A DNA stretch of 19,758 nt from an uncultured Christensenellaceae bacterium. Lineage in GTDB: Bacteria > Bacillota > Clostridia > Christensenellales > Pumilibacteraceae. The DNA lies in assembly GCA_910587805.1 (NCBI GenBank), contig CAJUNM010000029.1:1-19758 (forward strand). Direction: 5' to 3'. Below are positions 13,738-19,758 of the stretch, piece by piece. The translations under genes were made by a program, and so were the position numbers. Every line of letters begins with the position of its first letter. Within the stretch, counting starts at the first letter, position 1. The notes beneath the pieces were generated by a model. It was not told where the DNA came from and made no database searches. It saw only the letters and a program-made list of their open reading frames with translations.

Positions 13738-15425
13738 TTTATTTCACCTTCATTGGAAATTAAAAACGCCAAATAATCTTTCACTGACTTTTCAAAATCC
13801 TTAACTGAAATCATTTTTTCAAAATCAATATTATAATGACTTTCATATAACCATGATTTTTTATCGTCTAACTCTATACGTATTCCCGATACCGGATCAA
13901 GCAATCTATAATCATATAACCATGCCGACTTTGTTGCTTCCCATTCAAAATCGTTACATATCCTTACTGTATTCTTTTTTCCCAATCGTTTCTTACGAAA
14001 CCCATCATTTTTCCAATCTGCCAAATAAGTTAGACCATTATGCGGCTCATGCGCTTTCCATAGCATAATACAAGTGTTGGTCGCTGTGGGGTAAAACAAT
14101 TCTGGCGGGCAAGTGAATACCGCTAAAAGTCTATGATGTTGCATCAAACTGTATCTATACTCGGCATATTTCGCACCAGTGGCACAACTTGTGGGAACAA
14201 TGATTGCCGCAAGTCCGTCTTTCGACATTACTTCTAAAGTTTCATATAAAAATTTTAATTCTTCGGTATCCAAAGCTTTCTCTTTATACGGCGGATTCAT
14301 TACCACTCTATTTATATTTTTTGATTTTATTTTAGACAATAACGAGAAGCAATCGCCATTTTCTATATTAGACTTACCGTCTTTATGTAATAGCATATTT
14401 GCAACGGCTAAACCATAAACAGTCTCATCTTTCTCTATACCGTAAATTTGCTTTTGCTGAATCTCTGTTATTTTTTGCTCACTGTTTTCTGCAAGCGAAA
14501 TCATTCTATCCATACATTTTGCAAGAAACGTTCCGCTCCCACATGTGGGATCCAAGACAACCGAATTTACATTTAGCTCAACTAAATCAATCATTAGCGT
14601 TGAAATATGATCTGGCGTAAAATATTGACCCTTGTCATTTGACAAAGCAGCTTTACTAAATGTCGTAAAAAACTGCGACATTATATCGTATCCGGCGGTT
14701 TTAACATTTTTAATATATTGATATATATTGTATTTAATATTAAACCAAACTTGATACAACGTTTGAGCAGTTAAGTATGATTTTTCTTTTTGCAAATCGA
14801 GCAAAAATCTGTCATACAATGTGCGAATTTTTTTCCATTTATTCAAATCTTCTCCATATTTATCTATTGTATATTTTAACAAATGTTTTTTGACCTTTCC
14901 TTTAATTGTCTCTATATCATCCATTTCGGTCAATTCCAAGTGTTTATTTATGCAAACTAATAATGTGGCGGCAATTGAAGCTCTAATATTATCGGCTATA
15001 CCTAATTCATGCATTTTATTGTTCAAAATAGAAATATTTTTTGCCAATAATTCTCGATCGAAATCTTTTTGTAATAATGACCAATACCACTCTAAAGAGT
15101 TCAACTTATTTTGTGGATGCTTCTCATATCTCTTGCCATCTATAAACACAGCAACTTTATGATCGCCATTCTCTAACTCTTTAACCGCAATCGTTATTAT
15201 ATTATTATATTTTTCATACACTTGATTACCGTAATTATTTACCTGAATTATGGCTTTTTCAAACGATTTATCTGTTGACTCTTTATCTTCGATAATAATG
15301 GCGTCATTTTCGTCATTTACAAAAAGCCAATCAGCCTTATTTCTGCCAAATGTCGAAACTTCAAATTCTTTTCCGGTTAATTCGGTTTGCAATTGATTTC
15401 TAATCCATTCTTTACAAGTTTTCAT
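13734..15425 (-). CDS. Restriction-modification subunit: nuclease plus N6-adenine methyltransferase
   Basis: The 563-residue protein has an N-terminal segment with a PD-(D/E)XK-like pattern, Asp32 and Glu46-Asp-Lys48 (IIIEDK), in a predicted strand-rich context. A helical middle follows, then a gamma-class adenine methyltransferase domain with motif I VLDPTCGSGTF (Asp292) and motif IV NPPY (Asn377). This is the layout of type IIB/IIG enzymes such as BcgI-A, where one chain both cuts and methylates and a separate chain gives specificity. Type IIB enzymes cut on both sides of their site; that property is inferred, not seen. GGAG lies seven bases before the ATG. The gene begins 29 nt after a co-directional HAD gene, so it may be read from that promoter too. 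Alternative: a type I-like methylase without a motor. Confidence 0.82.
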   Translation of the reverse strand: MKTCKEWIRNQLQTELTGKEFEVSTFGRNKADWLFVNDENDAIIIEDKESTDKSFEKAIIQVNNYGNQVYEKYNNIITIAVKELENGDHKVAVFIDGKRYEKHPQNKLNSLEWYWSLLQKDFDRELLAKNISILNNKMHELGIADNIRASIAATLLVCINKHLELTEMDDIETIKGKVKKHLLKYTIDKYGEDLNKWKKIRTLYDRFLLDLQKEKSYLTAQTLYQVWFNIKYNIYQYIKNVKTAGYDIMSQFFTTFSKAALSNDKGQYFTPDHISTLMIDLVELNVNSVVLDPTCGSGTFLAKCMDRMISLAENSEQKITEIQQKQIYGIEKDETVYGLAVANMLLHKDGKSNIENGDCFSLLSKIKSKNINRVVMNPPYKEKALDTEELKFLYETLEVMSKDGLAAIIVPTSCATGAKYAEYRYSLMQHHRLLAVFTCPPELFYPTATNTCIMLWKAHEPHNGLTYLADWKNDGFRKKRLGKKNTVRICNDFEWEATKSAWLYDYRLLDPVSGIRIELDDKKSWLYESHYNIDFEKMISVKDFEKSVKDYLAFLISNEGEIK

Positions 15426-15454
15426 TGTTTATCTCCAATCAAATATTAGTGTCT

Positions 15455-16159
15455 TTATATTTTATTTATATACGCGATCAGATCATCGAACCCGCCGTGC
15501 GGATAAGCGGCAATATCTTTGCCGTCCTTATTGATCAAACACTCCGTCAAGAGAAATGTGCGCATGCCTATCTTTTCGGCGCAAGTATCCTCGGTTGCAT
15601 CGTTGCCCGCCATTATGCACTCGTCGGGCGTACACTCGATCTTTTTCAATATCTCGGTAAAATACGCGGGATTCGGCTTGCACGCGCTCGAGTTCTCGAA
15701 CGACGTGATAAGCTCGAAATCATCGGGATCGCACCCCGCCCACTTCAATCGTTTGAGCTGAGCCGTCATCGGAAAAAACGGATTTGTCGCGAGCACAAGC
15801 CTATACCCGAGGTTTTTTATCTCGCGCACCGCTTGCGACGCGCGTTCGTTGTAGCCGCAGCTTGCTTTTACACCGTCGAATTCCGATTCGTAAAACTCAT
15901 CGAATACGCGCCTATCGGCTTTGGACTTTTCGCCGAACACGCCGTCGAACACTTCCCAGAACCGCTCCTCGTTGGTGCGCGTCCCGTCGTTATTCATCAT
16001 TGCGACCACGCCTTTCCACATCGTTTCGGAAAACGCACGCGCGTCGTAACCGTGACACGCAAGTTTTTTCGTGAGCGCGCCGAAATACGCGTCGGTGAAC
16101 GCTTTTTGATCCATAGGCAAAAGCGTTCCGTCTAAATCAAACAATACTGTTTTTATCAT
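15455..16159 (-). CDS. HAD-family hydrolase
   Basis: The 234-residue protein carries VLFDLDGTLLP with Asp8 and Asp10, a helical cap, motif II LVLATNP, the Lys motif SSACKPNPAYF and motif IV IMAGNDATEDTCA, all in the usual order. It is an active-looking phosphatase-type HAD enzyme with unknown substrate, different in sequence from the HAD protein at 12078-12725 and not a recent duplicate. GAGG lies five bases before the ATG. Its own promoter lies 40-70 nt upstream. The restriction-modification genes follow directly in the same direction with no terminator between, so the insertion of that module probably placed them under read-through from this gene. Confidence 0.9.
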   Translation of the reverse strand: MIKTVLFDLDGTLLPMDQKAFTDAYFGALTKKLACHGYDARAFSETMWKGVVAMMNNDGTRTNEERFWEVFDGVFGEKSKADRRVFDEFYESEFDGVKASCGYNERASQAVREIKNLGYRLVLATNPFFPMTAQLKRLKWAGCDPDDFELITSFENSSACKPNPAYFTEILKKIECTPDECIMAGNDATEDTCAEKIGMRTFLLTECLINKDGKDIAAYPHGGFDDLIAYINKI

Positions 16160-16200
16160 GCCGTCCTCACGATTGTCGATAGTTGCTTAAGGCTATTGTA

Positions 16201-16229
16201 ATTATAACACATTCCGCTATCTCTATCAA
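16201..16229 (-). promoter_or_regulatory. Promoter of the second HAD gene
   Basis: On the minus strand TTGATA (16224-16229), a 17-nt spacer and TATAAT (16201-16206) with TG one base before the -10 give an extended -10 promoter. Confidence 0.85.
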
Positions 16230-16275
16230 GCTTTTCGACACTGATATGTTCGTACGCATAGTAAACGATAAATAT

Positions 16276-16307
16276 AAAACCCGACTTACTCAAACAGTCG
16301 GGTTTTT
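16276..16307. terminator. Terminator downstream of tex
   Basis: AAAACCCGACT and AGTCGGGTTTT form an 11-bp stem around a 9-nt loop, with T-rich sequence on both sides. It sits 10 nt after the tex stop on the minus strand. Confidence 0.88.
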
Positions 16308-16316
16308 GAAAGACGG

Positions 16317-18860
16317 TTACTTTTTATTGAATTTACCCGCGAGCAACGCGAGTTTTTCCTCGAGACTCAAGTTCGACGTGTCGGGTGTGCGGTCGCGGTC
16401 ATACGCTCTGTCGCGATAATCGCGATCGAAACGTTTGTTCCCGTCGCGACGGTCGAAGTCTCTGCGTTCGCCGCGGCGGTCGTTTCTCTCGCCGTTATCG
16501 CGTCTTTCGCCTCTATCGGGCTTATCGAACTTGCGACGGTCGATATTTTCGCCGGAAGCGGCGCGCGCCTCGCGTTCGGCTTGGCGTTTTTTCCAATCCT
16601 CGTGTCTCTGTGCGCGCTCGGCTTTTATTTTTTCCCATTCCGCTTTCTTTTCCGCACGCTCTTGCTTTTGCTTTTCGTATTCGGCTTTGCGCGTTTCGCG
16701 GCGTGCGGGATCGATCATCGTAAGCGCGATACGGTGTTTGTCTTTATCGACGCCGAGAACCCAGACGTTTACTTTGTCGCCGACTTTCAAAATATCCGAA
16801 GGGTGACGGACATAACCGTCGGAGATCTCCGAAATATGCAACAATCCGTCTTGGTGCACGGATATATCAACAAACGCGCCGAAATCGGTAACGTTGCGCA
16901 CCACGCCCGTTATTTGCATACCTTCTTTGAGGTCGTTCATGTCCATGAGATCGGAACGTAGCACGGGCGGAGGCAATGCGTCGCGCATATCTCTGCCCGG
17001 TTTTATCAATTCTTGAACGATGTCGTTTAGCGTAAGCTCGCCCACGCCGATCTCTTCCGCGATTTTGGCAGCGCCTGCCTCGGCAACTTTTTTGGGAAGA
17101 TCGCCGAGCTTAAAGCTCTTGACGTCGTCCTCGGTATAGCCGAACTTATCCAACAGCTTTTGCGCCGCGTCGTACGACTCGGGGTGAACGGCGGTGTTAT
17201 CCAGAACGTTCTCGCCGTCGCGAATGCGCAAAAATCCCGCGCATTGCTCAAACGCTTTCGCGCCGAGCTTGGGCACTTTCAAAAGTTCGCGGCGCGTCGC
17301 GAACGGCTTGTTCGAGCGATACTCGACAATATTCTTCGCCGTGCCGATATTCAGACCCGAAACGTACGCAAGCAGTGCGTACGATGCGGTATTGAGATCG
17401 ACGCCCACGCTGTTTACGCAGTCCTCTACCGCCGCGGTGAGCGACGAAGTTAATCGTTTTTGCGGCATATCGTGCTGATACTGTCCTACGCCGAGCGAGC
17501 GCACATCCACTTTTATAAGCTCCGCGAGCGGATCGAGAAGTCTGCGCGCAATGGAGACCGCGCTGCGGATAGTAAGATCGAGTTCGGGGAACTCTTTTTT
17601 GGCAAGCTCGCTCGCGCTGTACACCGACGCGCCCGCCTCCGACACTATAGCATACGATAAAGGTCTGTCGCACTCCTTTATGAAGTCGGCAATGAATATT
17701 TCCGATTCTTTGGACGCAGTTCCGTTACCTATGGCTATGCAATCGACGTTGTATTTTTCCACAAGCTCTTTGAGCTTTTCTTTGGCTTGCTCGATCTTTT
17801 TCTGCGGCGGCGTGGGATAAATGACCGCATGCGTCAAGAACGTGCCGCGATCGTCTATGATCGCTATTTTGCAGCCCGTGCGGTACGCAGGGTCGAGACC
17901 GAGTATGGTCTTGCCTTTAAGCGGCGGAGAAAGCAATAACGGCTTGAGATTGCGCTCGAACGTTTTTATCGCCTGCTCGCTTGCGCGGTCGAAAAGCTCG
18001 GCGCGCACTTCGCGCTCGATTGACGGCGAGATAAGCCTGTCGTAGCTGTCCTCGATCGTGCGCTCGATAAGCGCGTCGAACGCCGACTGTTTCTTTTTTG
18101 CCGAGGTGATTATACCGAGCGCCGCAGTACGATCGACGTCGACGCGAACCTTTAGACATCTCTCTTTTTCGCCGCGAGTAACGGCAAGCACACGATGGCT
18201 GGGTACGGTCGCAACATTCTCGTCGAACTTGAAATACGTTTCGTATACCTTTTTCTTCTCGGCGTCCTCGCACGATTCGTCGGGAACGGCGATAAGCCGC
18301 CCGACCGAGAGCGCCTGATCTCTCAAGCTCTTGCGTATAGCCGCATCGTCGCTTATGCGCTCGGCAATGATGTCGCACGCCCCGTCTATCGCCGTTTTCG
18401 CGTCCGGAACTTCCTTTTCGGCGTCGATGTACGGCGCGGTCAGCTCCGCCTCGTCGTAAGACGCAAGTTCTTGCGCCTCGATTATGTCGGCAAGCGGCTC
18501 GAGTCCGCGCGCGATCGCAAGCGATGCGCGAGTCTTTTTCTTTTGTTTGTACGGACGGTAAACGTCCTCAGCCTCGGTAAGAGTGCGGCACGCGTCGAGC
18601 GCCGCGCCGAGTTCGTCCGCCCACTTGCCTTGCGCCTCGATGGCGGCTTTTATCTCGTCCTTGCGTTTTTGCAAACTCTTGAGATAATCGTAACGGTCGG
18701 CAAGCTCGCGAATGACTTGATCGTCCGTCGCGCCGTGCATCTCTTTGCGATAGCGCGCTATAAACGGAACGGTGTCACCCTGATCGAGAAGGTCGACGAT
18801 GTTAGAGCAGTGCTCCTCTTTGAGCGAAAACTCTTCGGCAAGCTGTTTTTTGATATCCAT
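16317..18860 (-). CDS. tex: Tex-family transcription accessory RNA-binding protein
   Basis: Numbered from the ATG at 18860 (847 residues), which has GAGGA just upstream and is preferred to the in-frame TTG at 18896. The N-terminal helical part opens IKKQLAEEFSLKEEH and contains PFIARYRKEMHGATDDQVIREL. The YqgF-like RNase H fold starts at TILGLDPAYRTGCKIA (Asp323). A helix-hairpin-helix region around 500-550 contains GLNIGTAKNIVEYR, and an S1 RNA-binding domain spans about 641-716 (GVVRNVTDFGAFVDI, HISEISDGYV). Tex proteins are conserved, bind nucleic acids and are linked to transcription and rRNA/toxin-gene expression. An additional tail of about 130 residues follows S1: a Lys/Glu helix and then repeats rich in Arg, Asp and Gly. 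The gene is monocistronic, with its own promoter and terminator. Confidence 0.95.
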   Translation of the reverse strand: MDIKKQLAEEFSLKEEHCSNIVDLLDQGDTVPFIARYRKEMHGATDDQVIRELADRYDYLKSLQKRKDEIKAAIEAQGKWADELGAALDACRTLTEAEDVYRPYKQKKKTRASLAIARGLEPLADIIEAQELASYDEAELTAPYIDAEKEVPDAKTAIDGACDIIAERISDDAAIRKSLRDQALSVGRLIAVPDESCEDAEKKKVYETYFKFDENVATVPSHRVLAVTRGEKERCLKVRVDVDRTAALGIITSAKKKQSAFDALIERTIEDSYDRLISPSIEREVRAELFDRASEQAIKTFERNLKPLLLSPPLKGKTILGLDPAYRTGCKIAIIDDRGTFLTHAVIYPTPPQKKIEQAKEKLKELVEKYNVDCIAIGNGTASKESEIFIADFIKECDRPLSYAIVSEAGASVYSASELAKKEFPELDLTIRSAVSIARRLLDPLAELIKVDVRSLGVGQYQHDMPQKRLTSSLTAAVEDCVNSVGVDLNTASYALLAYVSGLNIGTAKNIVEYRSNKPFATRRELLKVPKLGAKAFEQCAGFLRIRDGENVLDNTAVHPESYDAAQKLLDKFGYTEDDVKSFKLGDLPKKVAEAGAAKIAEEIGVGELTLNDIVQELIKPGRDMRDALPPPVLRSDLMDMNDLKEGMQITGVVRNVTDFGAFVDISVHQDGLLHISEISDGYVRHPSDILKVGDKVNVWVLGVDKDKHRIALTMIDPARRETRKAEYEKQKQERAEKKAEWEKIKAERAQRHEDWKKRQAEREARAASGENIDRRKFDKPDRGERRDNGERNDRRGERRDFDRRDGNKRFDRDYRDRAYDRDRTPDTSNLSLEEKLALLAGKFNKK

Positions 18861-18943
18861 ATATTCCTCACTGTGTGCCCGTCGCAAATCCGCCAAAACA
18901 ACTCTGCGCAGTTCGCCTCGGGTCCGCTTGAAACGGTATATTC

Positions 18944-18972
18944 ATTTTACAACACAAACGCGAAAAATGCAA
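18944..18972 (-). promoter_or_regulatory. Promoter of tex
   Basis: On the minus strand TTGCAT (18967-18972) and TAAAAT (18944-18949) are 17 nt apart, giving an mRNA leader of roughly 75 nt. Confidence 0.6.
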
Positions 18973-19337
18973 TCGTTTGAACACAATAACTGCGAGCAAT
19001 AAACGGTAATATACAGCCGTAACTTTTATACTCGCCACCGTATCCGCTCGACAGCCCAATATTGAACGATAAGCCGCCCGCAACGTCGCTTGTCATCGCA
19101 ATGATCCGATAGCAAATCACCTATCAAGTGTTCTACCGCATATTTCCATCAATAGTCGAATGTTGCTCGCCGCTCGGCTTACATTCCCGTTTTGATAGAA
19201 TGCGGCAACGCCTGCGACACGATCGGTGATCGCGACGGCAATCGATTTTGCTCAAGCAATCACTGCGCCGCAGTGCGTTGAGGGATATGCCGATACGTAT
19301 ATTATCCGCCTAATTTGTCAACCAAGCAATAAAACGC
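18973..19337. other. Intergenic region without a recognisable gene
   Basis: No coding frame here looks real on either strand. A hairpin at 19251-19282 pairs CTCAA/TTGAG and CACTGC/GCAGTG across a small internal loop, without a T-run. An interrupted inverted repeat, TTGTC...AAGC and GCTT...GACAA (19315-19344), overlaps the -35 box of the tRNA-Glu promoter and could be an operator-like site. I see nothing else. Confidence 0.5.
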
Positions 19338-19366
19338 TTGACAAAGCCGCTCAATAATGATAAAAT
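19338..19366 (+). promoter_or_regulatory. Promoter of tRNA-Glu
   Basis: TTGACA (19338-19343) and TAAAAT (19361-19366) are 17 nt apart, placing the transcript start about 5 nt before the tRNA. Confidence 0.85.
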
Positions 19367-19377
19367 AACCTCTGCAT

Positions 19378-19452
19378 GGCCCCGTGGTCAAGAGGTCAAG
19401 ACGTCACCCTTTCACGGTGAAATCATGGGTTCGATTCCCGTCGGGGTCACCA
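19378..19452 (+). tRNA. tRNA-Glu (anticodon TTC)
   Basis: The 75-nt cloverleaf has acceptor stem GGCCCCG/CGGGGTC (one G-U), anticodon stem TCACC/GGTGA with loop CTTTCAC, T-arm with GGTTCGATTCC and an encoded CCA. The anticodon TTC (19411-19413) reads GAA/GAG glutamate codons. Its 3' half is overlapped in antisense by a recombinase reading frame. Confidence 0.96.
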
Positions 19453-19758
19453 GACGAGGGGTATAAGAACACCCCGAAGAAGAAACCGAATTTTCGGTTT
19501 CTTTTTCTTTTGCGCTTTGTTCGGTTTCGCTCTCGCTCCCGTCGGGGTAATCGGGGAAAATCAAATTCAACAATAGTTCCTCTTTCTGCCCGCCTTTCAA
19601 GTGGAATAACACTTTCATTTTGTCGTCATACAGCACAACGCGATAAATAAAGATATTGATTAGTTCCTTGCGGTGCTTGGTCTTGGTATAATCGAGCGTG
19701 CGGAAATGTAACAGCCATTTGCGAATGTCCGAATAGCTGTATTTCATTTGCATTGCCT
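19412..19758 (-). CDS. Serine recombinase, C-terminal part (runs off the window)
   Basis: The frame is open to the right edge, so only about 115 C-terminal residues are visible. HRKELINIFIYRVVLYDDKMKVLF matches the C-terminal coil and strand typical of large serine recombinases (family pattern: KHRKxLIDxFVNxVYLYDDKxxxxF). This type of enzyme excises or integrates mobile elements. The last residues, VTPTGIEPMISP, are encoded by the antisense of the tRNA-Glu 3' half, and the TGA stop lies in the anticodon loop. The catalytic domain with its serine is outside the window, so activity cannot be judged. The arrangement suggests an element integrated at the tRNA 3' end with its recombinase gene facing the junction. 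Confidence 0.8.
   Translation of the reverse strand, partial: AMQMKYSYSDIRKWLLHFRTLDYTKTKHRKELINIFIYRVVLYDDKMKVLFHLKGGQKEELLLNLIFPDYPDGSESETEQSAKEKETENSVSSSGCSYTPRLVTPTGIEPMISP
19481..19510 (+). terminator. Terminator of the tRNA-Glu unit
   Basis: AGAAACCGAA (19481-19490) and TTCGGTTTCT (19493-19502) form a 10-bp stem with a TT loop, followed by TTTTCTTTT. It lies within the recombinase reading frame on the other strand. Confidence 0.8.

Noticed and set aside
12078..16159. The two HAD genes as a duplication flanking the restriction-modification island
   Set aside because: They are in opposite orientation and share only family motifs; caps and motif IV differ too much for a recent duplication.
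18861..18896. Upstream TTG start for tex (18896)
   Set aside because: The ATG at 18860 has a well-placed GAGGA and starts at the conserved family N-terminus; the 12 extra residues have no support.
18195..18980. Plus-strand frame of 261 codons opposite tex
   Set aside because: Antisense shadow of a well-supported tex gene; low-complexity Arg/Val-rich product.

Overview
The window looks like chromosomal DNA of an anaerobic, moderate-GC Bacillota (Clostridia-type) bacterium. The pointers are a type II-A CRISPR-Cas operon, a flavoprotein-rubredoxin fusion of the clostridial 'high-molecular-weight rubredoxin' type, an ABC-F protein, a Tex protein, a CotH lipoprotein, and many sharp sigma-A-type promoters (TTGACA, 17-nt spacer, TATAAT). 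No species can be named from this sequence alone.

Left part (1-6400): a complete type II-A CRISPR-Cas locus read leftwards in the order cas9, cas1, cas2, csn2, leader, first repeat. The genes are separated by 1 nt or overlap. The array itself begins at the left edge and its spacers lie outside the window. A divergent tracrRNA gene sits upstream of cas9 with its own consensus promoter, an anti-repeat that matches the repeat, three hairpins and a terminator. The most unusual feature is in cas9. About 720 bp encoding the PAM-interacting C-terminal domain drop to about 33% GC, with a sharp edge at the domain boundary, while the rest of the gene and operon is near 48%. This suggests a mosaic Cas9 whose PAM-reading domain was exchanged. 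The best cas9 promoter lies beyond the tracrRNA gene, so the cas9 mRNA leader would be antisense to tracrRNA.

Middle (6400-12725): housekeeping and accessory genes. These are an ABC-F ATPase that may be translated from a leaderless mRNA, a CotH-kinase lipoprotein, a small TPR-like membrane protein, the flavin reductase-rubredoxin fusion, tRNA-Thr(CGT) behind a densely structured leader, and a HAD phosphatase with a leaderless-type promoter.

Right-middle (12742-15425): a very AT-rich two-gene restriction-modification island resembling BcgI-type systems. It has a nuclease-methyltransferase subunit and a specificity subunit with two duplicated target-recognition halves, and it lies between two HAD hydrolase genes. 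With the CRISPR locus it gives the window two separate anti-phage defences.

Right end (15455-19758): a second HAD hydrolase, the Tex RNA-binding protein with an unusual Arg/Asp/Gly-rich tail, a roughly 365-bp stretch with no gene, tRNA-Glu(TTC), and the 3' end of a serine recombinase gene that runs antisense into the tRNA. That arrangement suggests the edge of a mobile element integrated at the tRNA 3' end.
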